42,912 nt of DNA. It comes from Poseidonocella sp. HB161398. Its GTDB lineage: Bacteria > Pseudomonadota > Alphaproteobacteria > Rhodobacterales > Rhodobacteraceae. The stretch covers positions 1-42,912 of the forward strand of contig NZ_VATA01000054.1 in NCBI RefSeq assembly GCF_005870025.1, written 5' to 3'. The position numbers and the translations under genes were made by a program. Positions 15,197-23,277 of this stretch are shown here, piece after piece; within the stretch, counting starts at the first letter, position 1; the number at the start of each line of letters is the position of its first letter. Below the pieces are notes generated by a model. It worked only from the letters and a program-made list of their open reading frames with translations, made no database searches and was not told the origin of the DNA.

Positions 15197-16786
15197 ATGG
15201 CACAAGAACATGATGCCGATGTCATCGTCATCGGCTCCGGCACGGTCGGCAGCAACGCCGCCTACGAGCTGGCCAAGCAAGGCAAGTCCGTCATCATCCT
15301 CGAGGCCGGCGTCCGCATCCCGCGCTGGAAGCTGATCGAGAGCTTCCGCAACTCGCCGCGGCGCACGGACTATAACGGCCCCTACCCGGACGCGCCCTGG
15401 GCGCATACCTCCGCCTCCCACGCCTATGTCGAGAATGACGGCAGCTACGCGATGGTGGCGAACTTCCTGAAGCTCGTCGGCGGCTCCACCTGGCACTGGG
15501 GCGGCGCGACCTGGCGCTTCATCCCCGACGATTTCAAGATGAAGTCGACCTATGGCGTCGGCCGCGACTGGCCGATCAGCTATGACGACCTGGAGCCCTG
15601 GTACGACAAGGCCGAATACGAGATCGGCGTCGCCGGCAATCTCGGCGAGGACCAGTCGGGGGTCCGCCCCGGCCGGACCTGGCCGCCCCGCGCGCGCGAA
15701 TTCCCGATGCCCGCGCAGAAGAACAGCTACATGCTCGACACCTTCGCCAAGGCGATCGGGCCGATGGGCTACGAGATCGTCGCCGAGCCCTCGGCGATGA
15801 TGAGCGGCAGCTACCGCGGCCGGCCGGGCTGCGTCGGCAACAACAACTGCGCCCCGGTCTGCCCGATCGGCGCCAACTATTCGGGCGTCTTCCATGCCGA
15901 CCTGGCGATCGAGGCGGGCTGTCGGCTGATCACCGACGCCACCGTCGACCGGATCGAGAAGGGCCCCGACGGCAAGATCGCCTCGGTGCACTACAAGTCC
16001 TCCGACGGCTCCGAGGGGCGGCTCTCGGCCAGGGCCTTCGTGCTGGCGGCGCATGGCTACGAGAGCCCCAAGCTGATGATCATGTCCGATGTCGGCAATT
16101 CCAACGACATGGTCGGCCGGTTCCTGATGCCGCATCTGGGGCTGGGCGTCGATTTCTTCGCCGAAGAGGCCGTCTGGCCGGGCCGCGGCCCGATCCAGCA
16201 GGGCGCGATCTTCAGCCATCGCGACGGCGAGAGCCGCGCGCGCCATTCCGGCATGAAGCACGCGGTCAACAACTTCGTCGCCAACGAGAACATCACCAAG
16301 CGGCTGCTGGCGCAGGGCGTGCTGGGCTCCGAGCTCGACGCGCGGATCCGCCATGACAGCGCCCGCTACATGAGCCTCTACTCGATGTTCGAGACCCTGC
16401 CCGATCCGGCGAACCGGGTGCAGCCGGGCGACCGGACCGATGCGCTCGGCAATCCCAATATCCGCCTGACCTATGCGGTCGACGACTACTGCCGCGGCGC
16501 GATCGAACCCTGCATCGCCGATTTCACCAATTTCGTCACCGCGATGAATGGCGAGACGCTGAGCATGTCCCGCGATCTGGCCAATCACGACCACATCATG
16601 GGAACGACCATCATGGGGGACGATCCGGCGGATTCCGTGGTCGACAAGGACTGCCGCAGCTGGGAGCACGAGAACCTCTTCGTGGTCGGCACCGGCAACC
16701 TGCCCTCCTCTTCGGTGGTCAATCCGACGCTGACCGCGGTCGCCCTGGGCATCCGCGCCGCCGACACCATCGCCAAGGAGGTCTGA
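15197..16786 (+). CDS. GMC-family FAD dehydrogenase catalytic subunit with Fe-S cysteine motif
   Basis: A 529-residue glucose-methanol-choline family flavoprotein. The FAD-binding Rossmann motif GSGTVGSN is at 13-20, followed by ILEAGVR. Cys212, Cys218 and Cys222 (GCVGNNNCAPVC) have the spacing that binds a 3Fe-4S cluster in FAD glucose and fructose dehydrogenases. The C-terminal active-site region includes NHDHIMGTT and SSSVVNPTLT, with the conserved His and Asn. It has no signal of its own and should be exported with the Tat small subunit. It oxidises a sugar, polyol or similar alcohol in the periplasm and passes electrons to the cytochrome. The specific substrate cannot be told. It begins 51 bp after the small subunit. 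Confidence 0.93.
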   Translation: MAQEHDADVIVIGSGTVGSNAAYELAKQGKSVIILEAGVRIPRWKLIESFRNSPRRTDYNGPYPDAPWAHTSASHAYVENDGSYAMVANFLKLVGGSTWHWGGATWRFIPDDFKMKSTYGVGRDWPISYDDLEPWYDKAEYEIGVAGNLGEDQSGVRPGRTWPPRAREFPMPAQKNSYMLDTFAKAIGPMGYEIVAEPSAMMSGSYRGRPGCVGNNNCAPVCPIGANYSGVFHADLAIEAGCRLITDATVDRIEKGPDGKIASVHYKSSDGSEGRLSARAFVLAAHGYESPKLMIMSDVGNSNDMVGRFLMPHLGLGVDFFAEEAVWPGRGPIQQGAIFSHRDGESRARHSGMKHAVNNFVANENITKRLLAQGVLGSELDARIRHDSARYMSLYSMFETLPDPANRVQPGDRTDALGNPNIRLTYAVDDYCRGAIEPCIADFTNFVTAMNGETLSMSRDLANHDHIMGTTIMGDDPADSVVDKDCRSWEHENLFVVGTGNLPSSSVVNPTLTAVALGIRAADTIAKEV

Positions 16787-16788
16787 GC

Positions 16789-18213
16789 ATGGCCCTTCCC
16801 CGAACCGGCCTCGCCGCCGCCGCGGTCGCCCTCGGGCTCGCCGCCCCGGCCCTGGCGCAGGACAGCGCGGATCCCGTCGCCCATGGCGCCTATGTCGCCC
16901 GCGCCGCCGACTGCGTCGCCTGCCACACCGCGCCCTCGGGCGGGGCGCCCTTCGCGGGCGGCTATGCCATCGCCTCGCCGATGGGACCGATCATCGCCAC
17001 CAACATCACGCCCTCCGAGGAATTCGGCATCGGCGGCTGGAGCGAGGCGGAGTTCGCCCGCGCCATCCGCGAGGGCGTGGCGCCGGGCGGCCGACATCTC
17101 TATCCGGCGATGCCCTACCCGTCCTATGCCAAGATGACCGACGAGGATGTCTCGGCGCTCTATGCCTACCTGATGCAGGAGGTGGCGCCGGTCGATGCCG
17201 CGCCCGCCGAGAAGACCGACCTGCCCTTCCCCTTCGGCCAGCGCGCGCTGATGGCCGGGTGGAACCTGCTCTTCTCGCCGGATCCCGGCTGGACCGCGCC
17301 CGCGGGCCTGTCGGAGACCGAGGCGCGCGGCGCCTATCTGGCCGATGCGCTGGCCCATTGCAGCACCTGCCACACGCCGCGCGGCCTCCTGATGAACGAG
17401 ACGGCCGGCGACTACCTGGGCGGCGGCAGCCTCGGCAGCTGGCGGGCGCCGAACATCACCCCCGACACCGCCACCGGGATCGGCGCCTGGTCGCAGGAGG
17501 AGATCGTCTCCTATCTCGCGACCGGCTCCGCCGCCGGGCGCGGATCGGCGGCCGGTCCGATGGCCGAAGCCGTCGAGCATTCGCTGAGCCATCTCGAGAA
17601 TGCCGACCTGGCCGCCATCGCCGCCTATCTGAAGACCGTCCCGCCCGTGCGCTCGGCCGTCGACAGCCGCGCGGCGCCGCAGGTCCAGCCGGTGGCGCTG
17701 AGCGACTACGAGTCCGCCGGCTGGGTGGGCAATCCGGACCATGCCGCGGCGCTGGCGCAGCACGGCACGACCGACGGGGCGGTGCTCTACAATGCCGCCT
17801 GCGCCGCCTGCCATGGCGTCGACGGGCGCGGCTCGGCGGACGGGCATTTCCCCGATCTCGCCCATGCCGCGCCGGTGACTTCGAAGGATCCCTCGAACCT
17901 CGTGATGGTGATCGCCGAGGGGATCAGCCGCCATGCCGCCGACGGCTACACGGTGATGCCGGGCTTCGCGCGCGATCTCGACAATGCGCAGATCGCGTCG
18001 CTGGCCAGCTATGTCTCCGAGACCTTCGGCGGCGCGAAGACCGGTCCCTCGGCGGGGGACGTGGCGCAGATCCGCGTCGGCGGCGCCGCGCCCTGGATCC
18101 TGCGCAACGCGGCCTGGCTGACCTGGGCCGGGATCGCCGCCGCGGTGCTGGTGCTGCTGGTGCTGATCGCGCTGGTGCGGCTCTTGCGCCAGGACGGCCG
18201 CCGCGCCGCCTGA
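16789..18213 (+). CDS. Triheme cytochrome c subunit of the FAD dehydrogenase
   Basis: A 474-residue secreted, membrane-anchored cytochrome. The signal peptide ends near residue 23 (APALA|QDS). Three CxxCH haem sites are visible: CVACH (42-46), CSTCH (about 191-195) and CAACH (about 338-342). Each lies in its own cytochrome c domain with a later methionine ligand candidate (for example YPAMPYPSY and TVMPGF). A single C-terminal helix (WAGIAAAVLVLLVLIALV) anchors it to the membrane, with a basic tail in the cytoplasm. It takes electrons from the GMC subunit to ubiquinone. It starts 2 bp after the GMC stop. Confidence 0.94.
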   Translation: MALPRTGLAAAAVALGLAAPALAQDSADPVAHGAYVARAADCVACHTAPSGGAPFAGGYAIASPMGPIIATNITPSEEFGIGGWSEAEFARAIREGVAPGGRHLYPAMPYPSYAKMTDEDVSALYAYLMQEVAPVDAAPAEKTDLPFPFGQRALMAGWNLLFSPDPGWTAPAGLSETEARGAYLADALAHCSTCHTPRGLLMNETAGDYLGGGSLGSWRAPNITPDTATGIGAWSQEEIVSYLATGSAAGRGSAAGPMAEAVEHSLSHLENADLAAIAAYLKTVPPVRSAVDSRAAPQVQPVALSDYESAGWVGNPDHAAALAQHGTTDGAVLYNAACAACHGVDGRGSADGHFPDLAHAAPVTSKDPSNLVMVIAEGISRHAADGYTVMPGFARDLDNAQIASLASYVSETFGGAKTGPSAGDVAQIRVGGAAPWILRNAAWLTWAGIAAAVLVLLVLIALVRLLRQDGRRAA

Positions 18214-18232
18214 CGGCGCGGGCAGGCGCGGC

Positions 18233-19330
18233 TCAGCGCCTGCCCAGATGCCGCAGCAGCTCCTCGGCCGCGGCGCGGCCGGCGCGATTGGCGCCGATGG
18301 TCGAGGCCGAGGGACCGTAGCCCACCAGGTGGATCCGCGGATCGGCCGCGACCTGGGTCGCCAGCCGCCCGCTCATGCGGATGCCGCCCTCGGCATTGAC
18401 GAGGCCGAGCGGCGCCAGATGCCCCAGCGCATTGCCGAAGCCCGTCGCCCAGAGGATCGCATCCGCCCGCTGCCGCCGCCCGTCGGCCCATTCGACGCCC
18501 TCGGGCGTGATCCGAGCGAACATCGGCAGCCGTTCCAGCGCGCCGCGGTCCCGTGCCGCCTGCAGCGCGGGCGAGGGCGGCAGGCCCGTCACCGAGACCA
18601 GCGAGCCCGGCGGCAGCCCCGCGCGCACCCGCGCCTCCACCCGGGCGACCGCGGCGCGGCCGTCCGCGGCGCGGAAGGCGCCCTCGTGGAAATCCGGCGG
18701 CCGCCGCGTGACCCAGGTGGTCCCGGCCACCTGCGAGATCTCGTCGAGGATCTGCACCGCCGAGATGCCGCCGCCGACCACCACCACATGCTGCCCGGCG
18801 AATTCCGCGGCCCCGCAGTAGTCATGGGCATGGAGCTGGCGGCCGCGGAAGCTGTCGGCGCCGGGATATGGCGGGATATGCGGCGCGTCCCAGGTGCCGG
18901 TGGCGTTGATGATCCCCCTGGCCGAAAGCGTGCCGCGATCCGTCTCGATCCGCAGCCGCGCGCCGTGGTCGCGCACCGCCAGCACCTCGACCGGGCGGTG
19001 GACCGGCAGCGCGAAGGCGCGCTCCACCTCGGCGAAATAGCGCGGCACCGCCTCGGCGGCGCGGACATCGCCGGTCTCGCCCGGCGCGGCGCTGGCGGCC
19101 AGGGCAATGCCGCCCGGCAGGTCGTGGATGCCGTTGACCGTGCTCAGCGTCAGCGAGGGCCAGCGGAACTGCCAGGCGCCGCCCGGACCGGGGGCGCGGT
19201 CGAGCAGGGTGAACTCGCGGTCGGGGACCAGCCCCGCCTGGCCCAGATAGTAGGCGGAGGAGAGCCCCGCCTGGCCGCCGCCGATGACGACGACCTCCAT
19301 CTTGGGGATGCCCGCTGCGCGCTCTGCCAT
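18233..19330 (-). CDS. Flavin-containing monooxygenase-like FAD/NADPH protein
   Basis: A 365-residue flavoprotein. It has an N-terminal FAD site VVVIGGGQAGLSS (about 13-25), the FMO/Baeyer-Villiger fingerprint FxGxxxHxxxY as FRGRQLHAHDY, a second nucleotide site VVVVGGGISAVQ and the ATG motif ILWATGFG. It should oxygenate a soft nucleophile or carbonyl using NADPH, or act as a related reductase; it is shorter than typical FMOs (450-550). The frame is open upstream, but the ATG at 19330 follows GGAAGG and is preferred. It lies 81 bp behind the Ldh/DpkA-type gene on the same strand, so it may be the last gene of the regulator-reductase-monooxygenase unit. It is convergent with the cytochrome gene. 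Confidence 0.82.
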   Translation of the reverse strand: MAERAAGIPKMEVVVIGGGQAGLSSAYYLGQAGLVPDREFTLLDRAPGPGGAWQFRWPSLTLSTVNGIHDLPGGIALAASAAPGETGDVRAAEAVPRYFAEVERAFALPVHRPVEVLAVRDHGARLRIETDRGTLSARGIINATGTWDAPHIPPYPGADSFRGRQLHAHDYCGAAEFAGQHVVVVGGGISAVQILDEISQVAGTTWVTRRPPDFHEGAFRAADGRAAVARVEARVRAGLPPGSLVSVTGLPPSPALQAARDRGALERLPMFARITPEGVEWADGRRQRADAILWATGFGNALGHLAPLGLVNAEGGIRMSGRLATQVAADPRIHLVGYGPSASTIGANRAGRAAAEELLRHLGRR

Positions 19331-19411
19331 GGTGCTGCCTTCCCTCATGACCGCTCCGCCCCCGGACGAGCTATGTGCCCGGCCGGGGATCCGCAAGGAG
19401 GGCAAGCAGGC

Positions 19412-20449
19412 TCAGGCGCCGGGCGCGGCCAGCCCCTCGGCCTCGAAGCGCTCGATCTGGGCCAGTTCCGCATCGGTCAGCGGGATGCCCCCGGCAAGCG
19501 ACGCGGCACGCGCGGCGAAGCGGCGCTGCGAGGGCAGCCGCGCGCCCTGGGCGCCGAAGGCCGAGAGCAGTTTCTCGCCCTCGGCGATCGGATCGCGGCC
19601 GCTGCGCGCGGCGAAGACCTGCGGGTCGAGCGCCAGGATCAGCGCGCCATGCCGCGGCAGCAGCCCGCCCCCGCCCATGAAATCCAGCGCCTCGCGGCTC
19701 ATGAACTCGCCCAGCATCGCCCCGGAGAGGAGCTCTACCATGGTCGAGATCGCCGAGCCCTTATGCGCGCCGAAGGGCAGCATCGCGCCGGCCAGCGCCA
19801 CCTCGGGATCGGTGGTCGGGTTGCCGTCGGCGTCGACCGCCCAGCCCTCGGGGATCGGCTTGCCCGCGCGGCGGTGCAGCTCGATCTCGCCGCGCGCCGC
19901 CATCGAGGTGGCGAAGTCGAAGACATAGGGGTGCTCGCCCTGGCGCGGCCAGCCGAAGGCGAAGGGGTTGGTGCCCAAGAGCGGCTCCTTGCCGCCCGCG
20001 GGCGCCACGAAAGCGTAGCTCGGGCACATCGACAGCGCGGCCAGCCCCTCGCCCGCCAGCGTCTCCACCTCGTGCCAGAGCGCCGAGAAATGCAGGCAGT
20101 CGCGGATCACCAGCGCGGCGATCCCCGTCTCGCGCGCCCGCGCGGCCAGAAGCGGCCGGGCGGCGTCGAAGGCGGGGTTGGAGAAGCCGCCGCCGGCATC
20201 GACCTCGATCACCGCGCGGCCGCTGTCATGGACCTGCGGCACCGCATCGCCCGCGGCCTTGCCCGCGGCCAGCACCTTCAGGCAGCCCTCGATCCGGTAG
20301 ATGCCGTGCGACTTGCAGGCGTCGCGCTCGCCCGCGACGATCACGCGCGCGACCGAGGCGGCGCTTTCGGGGCGCACCCCGGCGGCCTCGAAGATGCGGG
20401 TGACGCGCGCCTCGAGCTCGGCCACGGGGATCAGGTTGGGGGTCGGCAT
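19412..20449 (-). CDS. Ldh/DpkA-family NAD(P)H-dependent reductase (candidate delta1-pyrroline-2-carboxylate reductase)
   Basis: A 345-residue member of the malate/L-lactate dehydrogenase type 2 family, which has a fold unrelated to the classical Rossmann enzymes. The active-site block ERDACKSHGIYRIEG (about 41-55) holds the conserved Ser-His-Gly. GTNPFAFGWPR and FDFATSMAARGEI mark the nucleotide and substrate region. Members reduce cyclic imines (delta1-pyrroline- or delta1-piperideine-2-carboxylate) or oxidise hydroxy acids. Next to a hydroxyproline epimerase, an oxidase and a dehydratase-like protein, imine reduction to proline or pipecolate is the best guess. Trans-3-hydroxyproline dehydratase yields exactly pyrroline-2-carboxylate. 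It is 64 bp downstream of the XRE-cupin gene on the same strand. Confidence 0.75.
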   Translation of the reverse strand: MPTPNLIPVAELEARVTRIFEAAGVRPESAASVARVIVAGERDACKSHGIYRIEGCLKVLAAGKAAGDAVPQVHDSGRAVIEVDAGGGFSNPAFDAARPLLAARARETGIAALVIRDCLHFSALWHEVETLAGEGLAALSMCPSYAFVAPAGGKEPLLGTNPFAFGWPRQGEHPYVFDFATSMAARGEIELHRRAGKPIPEGWAVDADGNPTTDPEVALAGAMLPFGAHKGSAISTMVELLSGAMLGEFMSREALDFMGGGGLLPRHGALILALDPQVFAARSGRDPIAEGEKLLSAFGAQGARLPSQRRFAARAASLAGGIPLTDAELAQIERFEAEGLAAPGA

Positions 20450-20513
20450 GGATCAGGCTCTCCTGTCTTGTCCAGCGGGCCGCGACCGGCCGCAAGGGCC
20501 CGTCCCGGAAGGG

Positions 20514-21134
20514 TTACTTGTCGACATCGATATAGGTGCAGGCCCAGAAGACGCGGGTCTCGGTCTCGTCGAGCGCGCGCAGCCCATGCTTGAGCGTGCT
20601 GTCGAAATAGGCGCAGTCGCCGGTCTCCAGCACCACCGGCTGGTAATGCTCGACGACCAGCTCGACCCGGCCGGAAAGCACGTAGAGCGTCTCCTCGCCG
20701 TCATGCGAGTCGAGATCGCCCGGCGCCAGCGGCGCGCGCTGTTCCACCCGGGTCACGAGCGGCAGGATCTTCTTCTCGGCCAGGGCGTTGCACAGCAGCT
20801 CGTAATCGTAGCTGCGGCCCCGCACCTTGCGCCCCTGCCCCGCCCGCGTGACCGTCATCCGCGTCGTCGGCCCGGCCTCGTGATCCGAGGCGATCAGCCG
20901 CTCGATGCCGATGTCATAGGCCCGCGCGATCCGCACCAGGTTCTCGTAGCTCGGCGAGACGCGGCCGTTTTCGATCTTGTGGATGGTCGACAGCGCCAGG
21001 CCAGAGGCCTGCGCCGCCGCCTCGAGCGTCAGTCCGGCCGAGGTGCGCACCGCCTTCATGCGGGCGCCCAGCTCGGCGCGCAGCTGCTGGCGCTCGGCAT
21101 CCCAGGCGCTGTCCGGAGATTTTTCCGTTTCCAT
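20514..21134 (-). CDS. XRE-cupin transcriptional regulator
   Basis: A 206-residue regulator. The N-terminal helix-turn-helix (about 22-78) includes LTLEAAAQASGLALSTIHKIENGRVSPSYENLVRIA, typical XRE/Cro. The C-terminal cupin (about 130-200) has the small-molecule-binding barrel with DSHDGEETLYVLSGRVEL and ETGDCAYFDSTLKHGLRA. Regulators of this build (PuuR-like) sense amino acids, polyamines or their breakdown products. It is divergent from the deaminase-epimerase-oxidase operon, with two palindromes between them, and precedes the Ldh/DpkA gene. It therefore most likely controls hydroxyproline-type catabolism in both directions. Confidence 0.93.
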   Translation of the reverse strand: METEKSPDSAWDAERQQLRAELGARMKAVRTSAGLTLEAAAQASGLALSTIHKIENGRVSPSYENLVRIARAYDIGIERLIASDHEAGPTTRMTVTRAGQGRKVRGRSYDYELLCNALAEKKILPLVTRVEQRAPLAPGDLDSHDGEETLYVLSGRVELVVEHYQPVVLETGDCAYFDSTLKHGLRALDETETRVFWACTYIDVDK

Positions 21135-21330
21135 CAGATTTTTCTTTTCTTACCAATCTTGATTGTTTAAGCACATCCTTGTCGCGAGGACAAGGATAGC
21201 CCTGCCCTGCGCGCGCGAAAGACCCGAATTCCCCGCAGAGTGCCGCCTCCGGCGGCAGATGACGCCCCATGCCCCGGGCAGAGCGCCCCGCGCCCTGCCG
21301 CGACCGCCCTTTCCGCACAGGAGCCCGCCC
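21135..21330. promoter_or_regulatory. Divergent promoter region with two palindromes (XRE-cupin / hydroxyproline genes)
   Basis: This AT-rich patch stands out from its GC-rich surroundings. CAATC-TT-GATTG (21154-21165) is a perfect 5-bp-arm palindrome 20-31 bp before the regulator start. ATCCTTGTC-GCGAG-GACAAGGAT (21175-21197) has perfect 9-bp arms with a 5-nt spacer. Both are good candidates for binding by the XRE-cupin protein. The larger one lies about 135 bp before the deaminase start. No T-run makes it a terminator. Confidence 0.6.
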
Positions 21331-22299
21331 ATGACCGCCCTCGACAAGGACATCTTCCTCGGCACGATCCCCGCCCTGCTGACCCCCTGCCTGCCCGACC
21401 GCAGCCCCGATTACGGCGCGCTGGTCGCGAAGGGGCACGAGATGATGGCGGCCGGCATGTCCGGCGTGGTCTATTGCGGCTCCTGCGGGGACTGGCCGCT
21501 GCTGAGCGATGCCGAGCGGATGGAGGGCGTGCGCCGCCTGGCGGAGGCCGGGATTCCGGTCGTGGCGGGCACCGGCGCAGTCAATACCCGCGCGGCCGCC
21601 GCCCATGCCGCCCATGCGGCGGAGGTCGGCGCCAAGGGACTGATGCTGATCCCGCGGGTGCTGTCGCGCGGCGCCTCGCCCGCCGCGCAGAAGGCGCATT
21701 TCAAGGCGGTGCTCTCCGCCGCGCCGGGGCTGCCCGCGATCATCTACAACAGCCCGCATTACGGCTATTCCACCCGTGCCGAGCTGTTCTTCGAGCTGCG
21801 CGCCGCCCATCCCAACCTGGTCGGCTTCAAGGAATTCGGCGGCCGCGAGGCGCTGAGCTACGCCGCCGAGCACATCACCCACCAGGACGGGGACGTGCTC
21901 CTGATGGTGGGGGTCGACACCGAGGTCTATCACGGCTTCGCCAAATGCGGCGCAGCAGGCGCGATCACCGGGATCGGCACGATCTTCCCGCGCGAGGCGC
22001 TGCTGCAGGTGGCGCTGTCGAAGCGCGCCGCGGCGGGCGACCCGCAGGCCGACAGGCTGGCGCGCGAGCTGGCCGAGGCCTTCTCGGTGCTGGCGAAATT
22101 CGACGAGGGCGCCGATCTGGTGCTCTATTTCAAGCATCTGATGGTGCTCAAGGGCGAGGAGGCCTACCGTCTGAACATCAACGAGACCGACGCGCTGTCG
22201 CCCTCGCAGGCGCGGTTCTGCGAGGCGCAGTTCCACCAGTTCAATGCCTGGTTCGCCGCCTGGTCGACGCAGGGCGGGGCGATCGCCGAATGCATGTGA
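21331..22299 (+). CDS. DHDPS-family deaminase/lyase (candidate pyrroline-4-hydroxy-2-carboxylate deaminase)
   Basis: A 322-residue TIM-barrel enzyme of the dihydrodipicolinate synthase/N-acetylneuraminate lyase superfamily. The catalytic residues are visible: Tyr139 in IIYNSPHYG and the Schiff-base Lys167 in LVGFKEFGG. Next to a hydroxyproline epimerase and D-amino-acid oxidase, the likely reaction is conversion of delta1-pyrroline-4-hydroxy-2-carboxylate to alpha-ketoglutarate semialdehyde and ammonia. The ATG at 21331 follows ACAGGAG; the frame is open upstream but has no other signal. Its last 10 bp overlap the epimerase start. On sequence alone other aldolases of this superfamily are possible; the neighbourhood decides. 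Confidence 0.82.
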   Translation: MTALDKDIFLGTIPALLTPCLPDRSPDYGALVAKGHEMMAAGMSGVVYCGSCGDWPLLSDAERMEGVRRLAEAGIPVVAGTGAVNTRAAAAHAAHAAEVGAKGLMLIPRVLSRGASPAAQKAHFKAVLSAAPGLPAIIYNSPHYGYSTRAELFFELRAAHPNLVGFKEFGGREALSYAAEHITHQDGDVLLMVGVDTEVYHGFAKCGAAGAITGIGTIFPREALLQVALSKRAAAGDPQADRLARELAEAFSVLAKFDEGADLVLYFKHLMVLKGEEAYRLNINETDALSPSQARFCEAQFHQFNAWFAAWSTQGGAIAECM

Positions 22300-23216
22300 T
22301 CGACAGCCATACCGGCGGAGAGCCGACGCGGGTGATCCTCGGGGGCGGGCCCGATCTCGGCACCGGGCCGCTTTCGGAGCGCGCCGCGCGGCTGGCGGAG
22401 GCGCATGGCGCCTTCTGCCGCTCGGTCAGCCTGGAGCCGCGCGGACAGCCCGCGATGGTCTGCGCGCTCCTCGTGCCGCCGGTGGATCCCGGCTGCGTGG
22501 CGGGGGTGATCTATTTCGACGCCGGCGCGGTGCTGGGCATGTGCGGCCATGGCACGATCGGGCTGGCGGTGACGCTCGGCCATCTCGGCCGGATCGGCCC
22601 CGGACGCCACCGGATCGAGACCCCGGCGGGCATCGTCACGGTCGAGCTCCGCGACGCCCATGAGGTCACCGTCACCAATGTCGAGAGCCGCCGCAGCGAG
22701 ACCGGCGTGACGGTGGAGCTGCCGGGCCACGGCCCGGTGACCGGGGACATCGCTTATGGCGGCAACTGGTTCTTCCTCGTCGAAGACAGCCCCGTCCCGG
22801 TCGGGCCGGAGCGCATCCCCGAGCTGACCGCGGCCGCGATCGCGCTGCGCCGCGCCCTGGCCCGGCGGCCGGGCGCGGCGGCGGCGCCGGTCGATCACGT
22901 GATCTTCTACGGCCCCGCGCTGGGGCCGGGCGCCCATAGCCGGAATTTCGTGCTCTGCCCCGACGATGCCCATGACCGCTCGCCCTGCGGCACCGGCTCC
23001 TCGGCGCGGCTGGCCTGCCTGGCCGCGTCGGGACGGCTGGGCGCGGGCGAGGAGATCGTGCAGGAGAGCATCATCGGCTCGACCTACCGGCTTTCCTGGC
23101 AGCCGGGTGCCGCGGGGGGCGTCATCCCCTCGATCACCGGCCGCGCCTGGATCATGGCCGAGGCCCGGCTGCATTTCGATCCGGACGATCCGTTCCGGGA
23201 CGGCATCCGCCTCTGA
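22290..23216 (+). CDS. 4-hydroxyproline 2-epimerase (proline racemase superfamily, Cys/Cys)
   Basis: A 308-residue member of the proline racemase fold. The N-terminus HVIDSHTGGEPTR is typical of 4-hydroxyproline epimerases. Both acid/base cysteines are present: Cys85 in GMCGHGTIG and Cys233 in DRSPCGTGSSARLA. Such a pair supports true epimerisation of trans-4-hydroxy-L-proline to cis-4-hydroxy-D-proline, which the next gene product would oxidise. The ATG overlaps the end of the deaminase gene by 10 bp in another frame, so translation is likely coupled. Proline racemase is the main alternative, but the deaminase and oxidase partners favour hydroxyproline. Confidence 0.87.
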   Translation: MHVIDSHTGGEPTRVILGGGPDLGTGPLSERAARLAEAHGAFCRSVSLEPRGQPAMVCALLVPPVDPGCVAGVIYFDAGAVLGMCGHGTIGLAVTLGHLGRIGPGRHRIETPAGIVTVELRDAHEVTVTNVESRRSETGVTVELPGHGPVTGDIAYGGNWFFLVEDSPVPVGPERIPELTAAAIALRRALARRPGAAAAPVDHVIFYGPALGPGAHSRNFVLCPDDAHDRSPCGTGSSARLACLAASGRLGAGEEIVQESIIGSTYRLSWQPGAAGGVIPSITGRAWIMAEARLHFDPDDPFRDGIRL

Positions 23217-23277
23217 CGCGCCGCGTCTCCGCTGCCTGCGGGGGCGCCCAACCACGCAAGCCAAGGGAAACGGTCGC

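Noticed and set aside
14399-16669. A 756-codon open frame on the minus strand, antisense to the dehydrogenase genes
   Set aside because: It is a GC-bias shadow: the plus strand encodes clear Tat, GMC and Fe-S motifs, while the antisense product is low-complexity and rich in Arg, Gly, Ala and His with no motif.
18248-20593. A 781-codon plus-strand open frame across the FMO- and DpkA-like genes
   Set aside because: Same kind of shadow; the product is Arg/Gln/Ala-rich without domains, and the minus-strand genes carry recognisable active sites.
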